Below are positions 45,412 to 54,124 of a stretch of DNA of 64,000 nt, piece by piece. Origin of the DNA: Streptomyces sp. V3I8 (GTDB lineage: Bacteria; Actinomycetota; Actinomycetes; Streptomycetales; Streptomycetaceae); assembly GCF_030817535.1 (NCBI RefSeq), contig NZ_JAUSZL010000002.1, forward strand, positions 3,968,001 to 4,032,000, written 5' to 3'. How positions within the stretch are numbered: the first letter of the stretch is position 1; every line of letters begins with the position of its first letter. The translations under genes were made by a program, and so were the position numbers. Below the pieces are notes generated by a model. It saw only the letters and a list, made by a program, of their open reading frames with translations, searched no databases and was not told where the DNA came from.

Positions 45412-45444
45412 ATTCACCTGGGCGTTTGTGACGGTTCACTCTAG
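45412..45444. promoter_or_regulatory. PHO box cluster 2 (PhoP direct repeats)
   Basis: Three 11-bp units: ATTCACCTGGG, CGTTTGTGACG, GTTCACTCTAG. It is 97 bp upstream of phoU in the phoRP-phoU gap. The two clusters are 86 bp apart, and both strands' promoters could be served. Confidence 0.8.
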
Positions 45445-45540
45445 GTGGCGGAAACCGTCGCGTTCAGGCCGGAGCGTGGGAACGTGGGGTTCACGAGCCC
45501 CTGTGACCCCCCGAAGAAGACGTAGGAAAGGGACATCCTG

Positions 45541-46218
45541 ATGCGGGACGCGTACCACGAGGAACTTGACTCGATCGGCGAGGGCCTGGTCGAGATGGCT
45601 CGCCTCGTCGGGTCGGCGATCGGTCGCGCCACGACCTCGATCCTCGACTCCGACCTCAAGCTGGCCGAGAGCGTGATCGCGGCCGACCAGAAGGTCGACG
45701 ATCTCCAGCACGACCTGGAGGCGAAGGCGATAGCCCTGCTGGCCCGGCAGCAGCCGGTCGCCACGGACCTGCGGATCGTCGTCACCTCGCTCCGTATGTC
45801 CGCCGACCTCGAACGCTCCGGCGACCTCGCCCAGCACGTGGCGAAGCTGGCGCGGCTGCGCTTCCCCGCGCGGGCGATCCCGCAGGACCTGCACGCCACG
45901 ATCCTGGAGATGGGGCAGCTCGCGCAGCGCCTGATGGCCAAGGCGGCCGAGGTCATCGTCACGAAGGACGTCGACCTCGCGCTCCAGCTGGAGCAGGACG
46001 ACGACGCGATGGACCTCCTGCACCGCACGCTCTTCCAGCACCTCCTGGACGACCGCTGGAAGCACGGCATCGAGACGGCGGTGGACGTGACGCTGCTGGG
46101 CCGCTACTACGAGCGCTTCGCGGATCACGCGGTGTCGGTCGCGAAGCGGGTCGTGTACCTGGTGACGGGTGAGCACGCCGACGAGCTGCAGGCGTCGTCG
46201 CCGGTCGAAGGGGTGTAG
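45541..46218 (+). CDS. phoU: PhoU phosphate-signalling protein
   Basis: The 225-residue all-helical product links the Pst transporter to PhoR and damps the phosphate-starvation response. It is two repeated three-helix PhoU domains (MRDAYHEELDSIGEGLVEMA..., LHATILEMGQLAQRLMAK...) with the metal-binding E/D pattern DLERSGDLAQHVAK and YYERFADHAVSVAKRVVYLV. It is divergent from phoRP and under PHO boxes. pst genes are not in the window. Confidence 0.96.
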   Translation: MRDAYHEELDSIGEGLVEMARLVGSAIGRATTSILDSDLKLAESVIAADQKVDDLQHDLEAKAIALLARQQPVATDLRIVVTSLRMSADLERSGDLAQHVAKLARLRFPARAIPQDLHATILEMGQLAQRLMAKAAEVIVTKDVDLALQLEQDDDAMDLLHRTLFQHLLDDRWKHGIETAVDVTLLGRYYERFADHAVSVAKRVVYLVTGEHADELQASSPVEGV

Positions 46219-46362
46219 GCCTCCGCCTCCGGCAGCCGGGCGGTTGTCCGCGAGGGGGCGCATCGGGCGTTCGCAGGGGCGCGAAAGCCTCAGTGCGCCG
46301 TTGATGCGCCCGCCTCCGTGGGAATGCAATGGGAGCAGGCACAGGCCTTCGAGGAGGGACCC

Positions 46363-46515
46363 ATGGCAGATTCCCCCACCACGCCCGACCCGACCCAGGA
46401 GCGCGAGACGCAGCAGCCCGTCGAGATCAAGAGCCTGCCGCTCTTCGGCGCCTGCGGCTGCGGCTCGGGCTGCGGTTGCGGGTGCCAGTCCGGCAATCCC
46501 TGTCAGTGCGGCTGA
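46363..46515 (+). CDS. 50-residue cysteine-rich, metallothionein-like peptide
   Basis: The 50-residue product has an acidic N-terminal half (MADSPTTPDPTQERETQQPV) and a C-terminal half made of CGCGSGCGCGCQS...CQCG, with seven cysteines among 19 residues. GAGGAGGG precedes ATG 46363. It lies 144 bp downstream of phoU on the same strand, ending in its own terminator. The Cys pattern suggests metal binding; S. coelicolor has a comparable gene next to phoU. Regulation with the PHO regulon is likely by position. Confidence 0.8.
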   Translation: MADSPTTPDPTQERETQQPVEIKSLPLFGACGCGSGCGCGCQSGNPCQCG

Positions 46516-46540
46516 GTCAGTGCGGCTGACGCACGAACGC

Positions 46541-46573
46541 GAAAGGGCCCCGCTTCAGGTGCGGGGCCCCTTC
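46541..46573 (+). terminator. Terminator after the Cys-rich peptide
   Basis: A 13-bp stem with one mismatch (GAAAGGGCCCCGC against GCGGGGCCCCTTC) is followed by GTTCGTT, between convergent genes. Confidence 0.85.
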
Positions 46574-46593
46574 GTTCGTTCAGCTTCGTCCGA

Positions 46594-48615
46594 TCAGCGG
46601 TTCGTGGTCCGCACCGCGTCCAGGTCGGGCCGCGGGGCCGGGGACCCGGTCCTGGCCGCGCCCGTACCGGTGTCACCCGCGGCCGAGCGCGCCGACTGGC
46701 GGGCGGCCGGGGCGGTGCCGTTGTAGTACGGCCGGTATTCGACCAGTGAGCTGCCCGCGCTGATGGCGGAACCCGCCGCGGTCAGTTCGGCCGCGGAGAC
46801 CGACCCGGTTCCGCCGTAGGCGATGACGGAGTTGACGCCGGCCGCCTGCTGACGCAGGTAGGTGGCGGTCGTCTCCGACAGGGTCGTCTCGTCGGTCCAC
46901 AGCACCGGGCCGTAGGAGAGCATGCCGGTGCTCGCGGAGACGCCACCGCGCCAGCTGTCCGTCCAGGCCAGACCCACCTGGAACGGGGAGCTCCACCAGA
47001 ACCGGGCCAGCTCGGCGGACGTACCGTCGTGGCCGCTGCCGCTGATCGGGTAGTACGACCAGGTGCTGGGCCAGTTGGAGAAGGCGGTGTGCGTGAGCGC
47101 GTACGTCGCCGAGGCGCCGACCGGCACGACCACGGTCCGGTCGGGGTCGACCGAGTTGAGGTACGACTTCACCGACGACGACAGCTTGTTGCCCTCGTTG
47201 AGGACGACCGTGCCCTTGCCACCGACACCGAGGGCACCGGCCGCCGCGGAGGCCGCGAGCGCCGAGTGGTAGTCGGTGCCGGTGGCGACGAACACGTACT
47301 CCGGAGCGCTCGTGACGGCCTTGGCGACCGCCACGGACGTGGAGTAGCGCGAGGTGCCCGCCAGCCGCTTCGGGGTGAAACCGAGCGAGCCGACCTTGGT
47401 CGCGACCGCGCTGGACAGGATGTCCGTACCGCCCACCAGGTAGACCGTGGCGCCGGGCTTGAGCGTGCGCTTCAGTTCGCTCTGCACGGCGCTCGACACC
47501 GAGGTCTTCGCGGTCATCAGCAGGGGGCCCTGCTTCTGACCGGCGAGGGTCTGCCCGGTCAGGGCGTAGGACGGGCTGTCCTTGCTGATGAGGACGGCGG
47601 TCTTGGCGTTGATCAGGCCGGGCTCGCTCTGGCCGGTGGTGTTCCAGGTCCAGCGGGACGCGGCCACGTTCGTGCCGTACGCGTCGGCGCCCCAGACCCG
47701 GCCGGTGCTCTGGCTGCGCAGCGGCTGCCACGCCAGGTCGAGGACCGAGGAGGTGCCCGCGGGCAGCGGCATCTTGGTGACGTCACCGGTGGCGACGTCG
47801 ACGATGCGCGGGACGGCCACGTCCTCGTCGGTGCCGTTGGTGACGGCGATCCGGGTGCCGGTGGGCGACCAGGCCGGGGCGTACGCGGCGTCGGTGAAGG
47901 TCAGCTGGCGCTCACCGGTGCCGTCGACGTTGATGACGAAGAGCCGGCTGAGGCCGTCCGCCTCGCGCACGAAGGCGACCTGGGTGCCGTCGGGCGAGAT
48001 CGCCGGGTTGGTGCCTTCGTCGGTCAGCTTCGTGAAGCCGCCGGTGGTGTCCTCCCAGAGCCAGATCGCCGACCCGGTCGGCGATCCGCAGGTGTCACCG
48101 GTACGGACGAAGGCGACCAGGCCGTTGACGGACGCGCTGGGCTGGCGGTCGCAGCCGTCCTCCGCGGTGGAGAACAGCGGCTGCGCGTAGCGGGAGCCGT
48201 CCGAGGACGCGTACCGCAGCCGGCCGCCGCCGGAGTACACCACTGTGTTGCCGGAGCGCAGGAACGTCGGGTCGCCGACGCTGCTCATGGAGCCCTGTTC
48301 CTGGATCTTCACCAGGGTGGAGCCGGTGTAGCGGCGGGTCTCGACCCTGCCGCCCTTCACGTACGCGACCCGGCTGCCGTCGGGCGACCAGGACGGCTGG
48401 CGCGCGTCGGCGAGGAAGTCGCTGTAGGTGCTGCCGCCGGGTTCCTGCGTCTGTATGACGTTGCGTGCGCCGTTGACGAACGTCAGCTTGCCGTCCGCGG
48501 CCTGCCACGTGACCGGTTCCGCGGCCACCGCGCCGGGCGCGGCGGTGACCATGCCCGCGGCCACGGCCACGACGGTGCCCAGCGCCGCGAGCACGCGGCG
48601 TCTGTGAATCTTCAT
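46594..48615 (-). CDS. Exported TolB-like / cell-wall-binding repeat (CWB2) protein
   Basis: The 673-residue product has a signal peptide (MKIHRRRVLAALGTVVAVAAGMVTAAPGAVAA). It continues with WD40/TolB-type beta-propeller blades (ARQPSWSPDGSRVAYV, NPAISPDGTQVAFV, YAPAWSPTGTRIAVT) to about residue 300, then repeats like those of cell-wall-binding domain 2 (RLAGTSRYSTSVAVAKA; VFVATGTDYHSALAASAAAG; TVVLNEGNKL). It is probably anchored at the wall. It is monocistronic and convergent with the Cys-rich peptide gene. Confidence 0.88.
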   Translation of the reverse strand: MKIHRRRVLAALGTVVAVAAGMVTAAPGAVAAEPVTWQAADGKLTFVNGARNVIQTQEPGGSTYSDFLADARQPSWSPDGSRVAYVKGGRVETRRYTGSTLVKIQEQGSMSSVGDPTFLRSGNTVVYSGGGRLRYASSDGSRYAQPLFSTAEDGCDRQPSASVNGLVAFVRTGDTCGSPTGSAIWLWEDTTGGFTKLTDEGTNPAISPDGTQVAFVREADGLSRLFVINVDGTGERQLTFTDAAYAPAWSPTGTRIAVTNGTDEDVAVPRIVDVATGDVTKMPLPAGTSSVLDLAWQPLRSQSTGRVWGADAYGTNVAASRWTWNTTGQSEPGLINAKTAVLISKDSPSYALTGQTLAGQKQGPLLMTAKTSVSSAVQSELKRTLKPGATVYLVGGTDILSSAVATKVGSLGFTPKRLAGTSRYSTSVAVAKAVTSAPEYVFVATGTDYHSALAASAAAGALGVGGKGTVVLNEGNKLSSSVKSYLNSVDPDRTVVVPVGASATYALTHTAFSNWPSTWSYYPISGSGHDGTSAELARFWWSSPFQVGLAWTDSWRGGVSASTGMLSYGPVLWTDETTLSETTATYLRQQAAGVNSVIAYGGTGSVSAAELTAAGSAISAGSSLVEYRPYYNGTAPAARQSARSAAGDTGTGAARTGSPAPRPDLDAVRTTNR

Positions 48616-48720
48616 GTGCCCCCACAAAAGAGTCGAAAGAGCTGTCGTTCGTCTCCCCGACGCGGAACGGCAACCTCACGTTCCTCTACGACAGCTGGGT
48701 CACTGTAACGGCACGGATGA

Positions 48721-49743
48721 TCAGGAAGAAACAGTTTTCCGGGCGGAACTCGCGAGCCGTTCGGCGAAGGCCACGACGAGATCGCGCAGTTCGCCGGGGC
48801 GTTCGACGACGAAGGGCCGGTCCAGCGAGGCGAGTACGGCGGGCAGCCAGTCGAGCCGTTCCACCCGCAGTTCGACCTGGCAGCGGGGCCCGGTGTCCGC
48901 CTGCTCCGCCTGTCCGCCGCCCGGGGCCGGCAGTTCCGTCACGACCGCGAGACCGGCGGGCAGCCGCTTGTGGATGTGCTCGGCCGTCCCCTGGACGCGC
49001 AGGACCACCTCATGCCGGTACGGGACCGTGGCGAGCCCGGTCAGGACGCGCCGCGCCGGATCGATGCCGACGGGCGGCTCGAACGAGCCGGCCAGGACCC
49101 GCACACCGGTGATGCGGTCCAGTCTGAAGGTCCGGTCCTCACCTGCCGAGACGTCCGCGGCCGTCAGGTACCACCTGCCCGAGTGGGCGACGATCCCGTA
49201 CGGGTGGAGGACGCGCTCGCTGCGCCCGCCGTCGCCCGCGGTGTACCGGACCGAGAGCGGCCGGTGGTGCCGCACCGCGTCGGCGACCGGCAGGAGGACT
49301 CCCGGTCCCGGGCCGGTCGCCTCGGACGGGGCCGCGCCGCCGGACGGATCCGTGAAGGCGAGGGAGCCGAGCACGGCGTCGAGTCCGCTCCGCAGCCGCT
49401 CGGGCAGCACACGCCGGATCTTGGCCGCCGCCGTCTCCCCCGCCGCGCCGGTGGCCGCCGTCAGGCCCGATCGCCGGCCCGCGACCAGGCCGAGCAGCAC
49501 GGCGAGCGCCTCGTCGTCGCTCAGCATGAGCGGAGGCATGCGGTAGCCGGGGCCGAGCCGGTAGCCCCCGTAGCGGCCGCGCACCGACTCGACGGGCACG
49601 TCGAGATCGACGAGCTGCTGTACGTAGCGCCGCACGGTGCGTTCGTCGACGTCCAGCCGGTCGGCGAGTTCGGGCACGGTCCGCAGGCCGCCCGACTGCA
49701 GAAGCTCCAGCAGGGTGAGGACGCGGCCAAGAGGGCGAGGCAT
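48721..49743 (-). CDS. HTH-WYL domain transcriptional regulator
   Basis: The 340-residue product has an N-terminal winged helix (RVLTLLELLQSGGLRTVPEL, LDVDERTVRRYVQQL) and a WYL domain (SVRYTAGDGGRSERVLHPYGI, AHSGRWYLTAAD with the W-Y-L triad), and a C-terminal WCX-like region. WYL domains bind ligands or nucleotides and often regulate defence or stress genes. It is divergent from the VOC gene at 49846 with 102 bp between, so that gene is a likely target. A start at 49764 would add seven residues. Confidence 0.92.
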   Translation of the reverse strand: MPRPLGRVLTLLELLQSGGLRTVPELADRLDVDERTVRRYVQQLVDLDVPVESVRGRYGGYRLGPGYRMPPLMLSDDEALAVLLGLVAGRRSGLTAATGAAGETAAAKIRRVLPERLRSGLDAVLGSLAFTDPSGGAAPSEATGPGPGVLLPVADAVRHHRPLSVRYTAGDGGRSERVLHPYGIVAHSGRWYLTAADVSAGEDRTFRLDRITGVRVLAGSFEPPVGIDPARRVLTGLATVPYRHEVVLRVQGTAEHIHKRLPAGLAVVTELPAPGGGQAEQADTGPRCQVELRVERLDWLPAVLASLDRPFVVERPGELRDLVVAFAERLASSARKTVSS

Positions 49744-49845
49744 GGGAAGAAGTCTCTCGCACATACCGGACGGATTCCGCCCGGTATAGGTCGTAGCGTG
49801 CGCCCACAGCACCTGCGAACGGCACTCGCCCCGAGGAGAAACCCC

Positions 49846-50253
49846 ATGGACTTCGTCTCCGCCCGCATCATCACGAGCGACATCACCCGCCTGGTCGCCT
49901 TCTACGAGCGCGCCACCGGGGCATCCGCCACCTGGGCGAACGAGGACTTCGCCGAACTGAGGACCCGCTCGGCCACCCTCGCGATCGGCAGCACCCGCAC
50001 CGTCCCCCTCTTCGCACCCGGCGCCGCCCGCCCGGCCGACAACCACAGCGTCGTCCTCGAGTTCCTCGTCGACGACGTGGACACCGCGTACGAGAACCTG
50101 AGCGCCTTCGTGGACGACTTCGTCAACGAGCCCACCACGATGCCCTGGGGAAACCGCGCCCTCCTGTTCCGCGACCCGGACGGCAACCTCATCAACTTCT
50201 TCACCCCTGTCACCCCGCCCGCAATCGAGAAATTCCACGGCCGGCTCGGATGA
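49846..50253 (+). CDS. VOC/glyoxalase-fold protein
   Basis: The 135-residue product has paired beta-alpha-beta-beta-beta units: FVSARIITSDITRLVAFYERATG and VVLEFLVDDVDTAYENLSAFVDDF...LLFRDPDGNLINFF. This glyoxalase/bleomycin-resistance fold also includes dioxygenases, and metal ligands are not fully evident. GAGGAG precedes ATG 49846. It is divergent from a WYL regulator. The substrate is unknown. Confidence 0.88.
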   Translation: MDFVSARIITSDITRLVAFYERATGASATWANEDFAELRTRSATLAIGSTRTVPLFAPGAARPADNHSVVLEFLVDDVDTAYENLSAFVDDFVNEPTTMPWGNRALLFRDPDGNLINFFTPVTPPAIEKFHGRLG

Positions 50254-50526
50254 TGAGCCACATTCCACCGACCGTCAGCAACGCGAAGAGCGCCAGGCCG
50301 ACGCAGGAGTTCTCCCTGTCCTGAAAAGGGAACGGCGAACGCCACGAACAGCGTTGCCGGAAGGAACGGCGTGCCTTCTGATCCGTAACCCTGGATGGAC
50401 AGGCCCGGTGACGGTCGCACAAGTCGCACTCCAGGCCCGTGTCGACACCAAGGCGCGCAGGTGTCGCTGTGGACATCCGCAAAACCCCCTACCCGCGGAG
50501 AACCCGCAGACAGGGGGCTTGTCAGT
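50254..50526. other. Intergenic region ending in the ancestral gpmA-type terminator
   Basis: No supported gene is present. The distal part (about 50481-50520) is a terminator-like hairpin, on the minus strand AGCCCCCTGTC ... GGGTAGGGGGTTTT. It is roughly three-quarters identical to the one downstream of gpmA at 55.33-55.37 kb, as expected if it was once next to gpmA. Confidence 0.6.
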
Positions 50527-50551
50527 GTCGCGTTACTTCTTCTTGCCCTGG
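50527..50551. repeat. Left attachment-site repeat of the integrated island
   Basis: A 25-bp exact match to 55377-55401, containing the complement of the last gpmA codons (GGGCAAGAAGAAGTAA on the minus strand). With the flanking GTCAG the match is 30 of 31 bases. It is inferred to be the att site left by integration. Confidence 0.8.
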
Positions 50552-50658
50552 GTCTTGCCGGGAATCTTGGTGAGTTGGGTTTTTGCTGCTCAGAGACGGT
50601 CGGCTTGTGCGCCTGGAGGTCGTCGTTGGTGGTCATTGGCCACTGCAGAGCGGCCTCG

Positions 50659-50678
50659 GACGGCCCAGGGACGGCCCA
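50659..50678 (+). repeat. Candidate integrase arm-type sites, left end
   Basis: GACGGCCCA at 50659-50667 and 50670-50678, 11 bp apart start to start. A matching pair with the same spacing lies at 55301-55320. Confidence 0.5.
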
Positions 50679-50700
50679 GCAATGGATCACGTAAGCGGCC

Positions 50701-51186
50701 TCAACCGGCGGATGCAGCCCGCCACTGCTCGGTGATGCACCCCTCTTCCATATGCCACCACTCCTTGGCCACACCATGGTTGAGCAGCTTCTGCACCTTG
50801 GCGAGATCGACGGTGGGCGGGACGTCCAGAGCGACCATCCGGAACCGTTCTATGCCCTCGCCGCAGACTCCGAGTTCGTGAAACGCGTTGAGCACGCTCT
50901 GCCGTGCGGCTCCTGAACCGCCGTCACGGAGCACAATGAGGCGTATGGTGCAATTCTCCGAGTGACGAATTACCTCGCCGGCCCATCGCACGCCCTCCTC
51001 GTCGGGCTCGGTGGCCACAATGTCCCCGCAGGCAACGCCTCGAACGAACCAGGGGGTGTTGTCGAGCCGTGCGGTGCCGTCGCCCTGGTCGACTGCCCAC
51101 AGGCTCTCCACGGAGGCCGGGGGCCAGTCGTCCTCGATCTCCATCCGGAAGTGCACCTTCACGTACGGGCCCTCGGGGTTCGTCAT
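50701..51186 (-). CDS. DUF4265 domain protein
   Basis: The 161-residue product contains VKVHFRMEIEDDWPPASVESLWAV, NTPWFVRGVACGDIVATEPDEEG and HSENCTIRLIVL, the core of the DUF4265 family (small cargo-like proteins of unknown activity, frequent on actinobacterial mobile DNA). It is the first gene inside the left end of the island. GC content is closer to host than that of the DUF262 gene, so its arrival may differ in age. Confidence 0.8.
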   Translation of the reverse strand: MTNPEGPYVKVHFRMEIEDDWPPASVESLWAVDQGDGTARLDNTPWFVRGVACGDIVATEPDEEGVRWAGEVIRHSENCTIRLIVLRDGGSGAARQSVLNAFHELGVCGEGIERFRMVALDVPPTVDLAKVQKLLNHGVAKEWWHMEEGCITEQWRAASAG

Positions 51187-51560
51187 GGTGCTCAGGATGC
51201 AGAACCCCGACGCGTCGGCCGCAGGTGGGTGGCCGATGAACCGCCCGGATCTAGATACGGGTTGATTCTTACCTCAGCCGACGACAGCCAGTCACGACGG
51301 CGAGGCGGCCGACCACGCACGCGCGCGTATGCCTCGCTGCACCCCCACCGGCCTCAGCCACGCTGCTCGACAACGTCCGTGAGTGCAAGCTTCGACGGCG
51401 GGTGCGTGGCTGACTTTCGGCGATGACCTCTGCATGCAGTGCATGCTTGATCGAGGTCAGCTGGCAGTACCAGGAACGCACTACCGCGATCTCACCTACA
51501 GGCAGCCCAGTTGTTTGATATTTGGGACCAACCCCAATCACGTCGACTACGGTGATACGT
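51187..51560. other. Upstream region of the DUF262-AlbA_2 gene
   Basis: No convincing gene is present. Base composition falls markedly toward 51500. The promoter of the DUF262 gene is presumed here. The 82-codon open frame at 51383-51631 overlaps it and lacks a ribosome site. Confidence 0.45.
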
Positions 51561-53345
51561 ATGCAGAGTTCAGAGCTATCCGTCCAAGGACAGAACCTCC
51601 ACCAGCTCTACAATCAGTACTACAGGAATAAACTTCTCGTTGACCGTCGCTACCAACGAAAGCTCGTCTGGACGCGTGACGAAAAGGAAAAGCTCATTGA
51701 CTCCGCCGTCAACAAGCTACCGATCCCGCTAATCCTCCTCGCTCAGAGGAGAAAGGGAGGGATGGAAATCTATGAGCTAATCGATGGACTTCAGCGACTC
51801 GAAGCATTCTTCTCATTCATGGAAAACAAGTATCCATATAAAGGTGAATACTTCGATTTGGCTACGACGGGCGACACTTTGGCTAAGCTCCACTCGGGAG
51901 AGCTCACGCAAAAAGAGCCTATGCTGTCGCGTGACATTTCCTTGGAAATTGCCAACTATCAAATCCCCGTCTCGATTTATCGTGATGCGGCAACCTCGTC
52001 GATCGATGAGGTGTTTCGTCGAATTAATAGCGGCGGAAGGCGTTTGAGCCTGCACGAGATTCGTCAGGCAGGCGTAATGGGACCGCTGTCAGATGTAGTG
52101 CGACGCACTAGTGCCACCATCCGGGGCGACGGAACCTTCGCTGAGACTTTGACTCTGAGCGAGATGGAAAAGCTCTCTATCTCGCGGAAGGATCTCGAAT
52201 ACGGCCTAGACCTCGAGCGCATTTTCTGGACGCGACACAATATTATTGGCGCAGACGATATTCGCTCGTCTGGTGACGAGGAAATGGTTTTGGACTTGGT
52301 CCTTGATGCCATTCTTACTCCCTGGCCTACGAGCGGTTGGCAGAATCGAGATGTGGCATACGGATTGCCGCGGAAAATCAGGTCGGCCTCCGCGGAAGAA
52401 GTCAGCTTGGCTATTACGGCAGTTGGCATTGAAAATCTGCAACAACGCATCGTGGCAGTGATCGAGATGTTAGATGAAGCCATGCGTGACCACGGTCCTC
52501 TCGGTCGCCATATGGTCCACCTGGAGACCTACGAGAAGGGCACAAGACGGCAGTTTCAAGCAGTATTTTCCATCCTCTACGAACTCATCTTTATCGATGG
52601 GATGCAGCCTCTCTCATTGGAGGCCGTTCGAAATATCTTGGATAACTTCTGGGGGCGCGACCTCGCCATTCCAACCGGCGGAAGCGCATGGGGTAAAGAT
52701 GAAAAGGCCAAACTCTACCCGCAAGTGAAGCGTCGCATCAAGAAGGCTTTCTTCAAGCCCGAGCCTAAAAGTATCACCAAGCAGCTTAATGCGCGCTTGC
52801 TGATCGAAAGTTACCTGCAGGGCCCAGTTAACGAGGACCCCCTCGTCGAGCTTAAGCAGGGGTTTTGCGTACTCTCGAACCCGCCCACCGAAAATGTGGA
52901 TCTATTTGACGAAGTAATGCAGACCGCAGTCGGCATGGCGAACTGGAGCCGCGACGCAACCGGTCTCATTCTGATCGGAGTCGCAGACAAACCATCGGCG
53001 GCAAAACGCTCAGCTGAAATCTTCGGCGTGACTCCAGTAGAAATTCACGGGCAGCATGTAATGGGGACTGAGGAGCAGATCGCTCACTTGGGCCACGACA
53101 TCGACTCCTGGTGGCTAAAATGGCAGGCAAAGATCAAGGCCTCCCCAGTGGACCCTGCTTTTTCGGCTGACCTCGTGCACAGCTTTAGTCCGCTCGTCTG
53201 CGACGGAAGAGTGCTTTGGATTATGAAGCCTCGATCGCTTGGCAAGCCCATCTCGTACAAAAATAGGTTCTTCGTGAGAGTCGGTGCATCAACAAACGAA
53301 ATGAAAACTGACGAGTTCCTTTCACATATCTCTCGCAACTTCTGA
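51561..53345 (+). CDS. DUF262 - Schlafen AlbA_2 fusion protein, candidate defence factor
   Basis: The 594-residue product is unlike its neighbours in base and codon use, with many A/T-ending codons. Residues about 8-170 are a DUF262 (ParB/GmrS-like) domain: RRYQRKLVWTRDEKEKLIDS, then PIPLILLAQ, the signature IDGLQR (74-79) and VFRRINSGGRRLSLHEIRQ (151-169). The middle (170-430) is helical. Residues about 440-594 match the AlbA_2 domain of Schlafen-type proteins: DPLVELKQGF, DATGLILIGVAD and RFFVRVGASTNEMKTDEFL. No DUF1524/HNH nuclease domain is present. ATG 51561 follows a weak GGTGAT site. It stands alone in the island; a role in anti-phage defence is inferred from the domains. Confidence 0.85.
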   Translation: MQSSELSVQGQNLHQLYNQYYRNKLLVDRRYQRKLVWTRDEKEKLIDSAVNKLPIPLILLAQRRKGGMEIYELIDGLQRLEAFFSFMENKYPYKGEYFDLATTGDTLAKLHSGELTQKEPMLSRDISLEIANYQIPVSIYRDAATSSIDEVFRRINSGGRRLSLHEIRQAGVMGPLSDVVRRTSATIRGDGTFAETLTLSEMEKLSISRKDLEYGLDLERIFWTRHNIIGADDIRSSGDEEMVLDLVLDAILTPWPTSGWQNRDVAYGLPRKIRSASAEEVSLAITAVGIENLQQRIVAVIEMLDEAMRDHGPLGRHMVHLETYEKGTRRQFQAVFSILYELIFIDGMQPLSLEAVRNILDNFWGRDLAIPTGGSAWGKDEKAKLYPQVKRRIKKAFFKPEPKSITKQLNARLLIESYLQGPVNEDPLVELKQGFCVLSNPPTENVDLFDEVMQTAVGMANWSRDATGLILIGVADKPSAAKRSAEIFGVTPVEIHGQHVMGTEEQIAHLGHDIDSWWLKWQAKIKASPVDPAFSADLVHSFSPLVCDGRVLWIMKPRSLGKPISYKNRFFVRVGASTNEMKTDEFLSHISRNF

Positions 53346-53803
53346 TCGTGTTTAGGGCCGCGCTCTTCGAGGCTCGCGTCAATGCGGCTCCGTAAAGTAG
53401 CGGAACTGACCGCCTCAGCCACGACGTAACCCCGCTCTGGCATCAGACGGCTGGTTGCTCTGGTGCGGTACGGGCGCCGGCCGGGGGCCGGGCCGCGCGC
53501 GGGGAGCGGAGCGAGCCGCCTTGAACCAGTAGAGAAAGTTGTAACTCAGTCGGTCTACTGAGGCTTGAAGTCGTGTGCGCAGGCTGGGATTTCGGTGCCC
53601 TGTCGGTGTGCAAGCGGCAGAAAAAGGGCTGGGCGGATCGTCCAGGTGATGCGGGTACTCACGTGAGTTACCGAGACTGTGCAGGGCTGCATCTCTAAGA
53701 GGGCTCGTCGAGTCTGGATGCGGCGCTCATACAGCCATCCTCATGCCTCGTCGGATGCGTCGGCGTCGAGTGCCGGTGAGATTGTGTGCAGAGCAACCGC
53801 TAC
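53346..53803. other. Gene-free scar region within the island
   Basis: No supported gene lies in these 458 bases. Composition returns to host-like GC. There is no terminator with a U-run after the DUF262 gene. It may be a deletion scar. Confidence 0.5.
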
Positions 53804-53929
53804 CTACCTGTCGGCCTGCGGCGCTGAGTACGCGTCGAAGGATCCTCGGAGCTCCGGCGCCGTTCCCACGGCGAGGTCTTCTGTCCAGCACTCGCACCAG
53901 TAGCCCCGCTGAGGCTTGGTCGTCAGCAT
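53804..53929 (-). CDS. Possible 41-residue ORF overlapping the broken ATP-binding gene
   Basis: MLTTKPQRGYWCECWTEDLA... to AYSAPQADR. The ATG overlaps the stop codon of the upstream pseudogene (ATGCTGA), a typical coupled layout. It has two cysteines (WCEC). Length and context suggest a small partner of the lost ATP-binding protein. Confidence 0.45.
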   Translation of the reverse strand: MLTTKPQRGYWCECWTEDLAVGTAPELRGSFDAYSAPQADR

Positions 53930-54124
53930 GGATGGCCTTTTGGGCGGACGCCTGTGAAGAGTTCCGCGGTGACCGTGTGGCCGCCGTTGCTGTTGTGGAC
54001 CACCACCCGGTGCGCGAGCGCGTTGACCATGCCCAATCCCTGGCCGTGTTCGGCGTCTTAGTCCTGGTGCTCGACCTTCGGGGCCCGGCCGGTGCCTCCG
54101 TCGTCCGTGACCGACAGGGCGACC
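53923..54124 (-). pseudogene. Truncated, stop-interrupted ATP-binding (HATPase_c) protein gene
   Basis: Reading leftward, one frame gives QMVALSVTDDGG...APKVEHQD, then a TAA, then DAEHGQGLGMVNALAHRV and NSNGGHTVTAELFTGV to TGA at 53925. The GQGLGMVNALA and HTVTAEL segments are the usual end of Streptomyces anti-sigma-type ATP-binding proteins. The 5' part is missing, cut where the integrase fragment begins. Confidence 0.7.

Noticed and set aside
45412..45444. ROK/DasR-type operator in the phoU promoter
   Set aside because: The sequence fits 11-bp PHO-box direct repeats and not a dre palindrome.
50210..50482. Minus-strand ORF of 90 codons with a hydrophobic segment
   Set aside because: Much of it is antisense to the VOC gene and the rest has no codon bias. 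The apparent membrane helix is likely chance.
51383..51631. 82-codon plus-strand ORF before the DUF262 gene
   Set aside because: It overlaps the start of the DUF262 gene in another frame, with no ribosome site or recognisable content.
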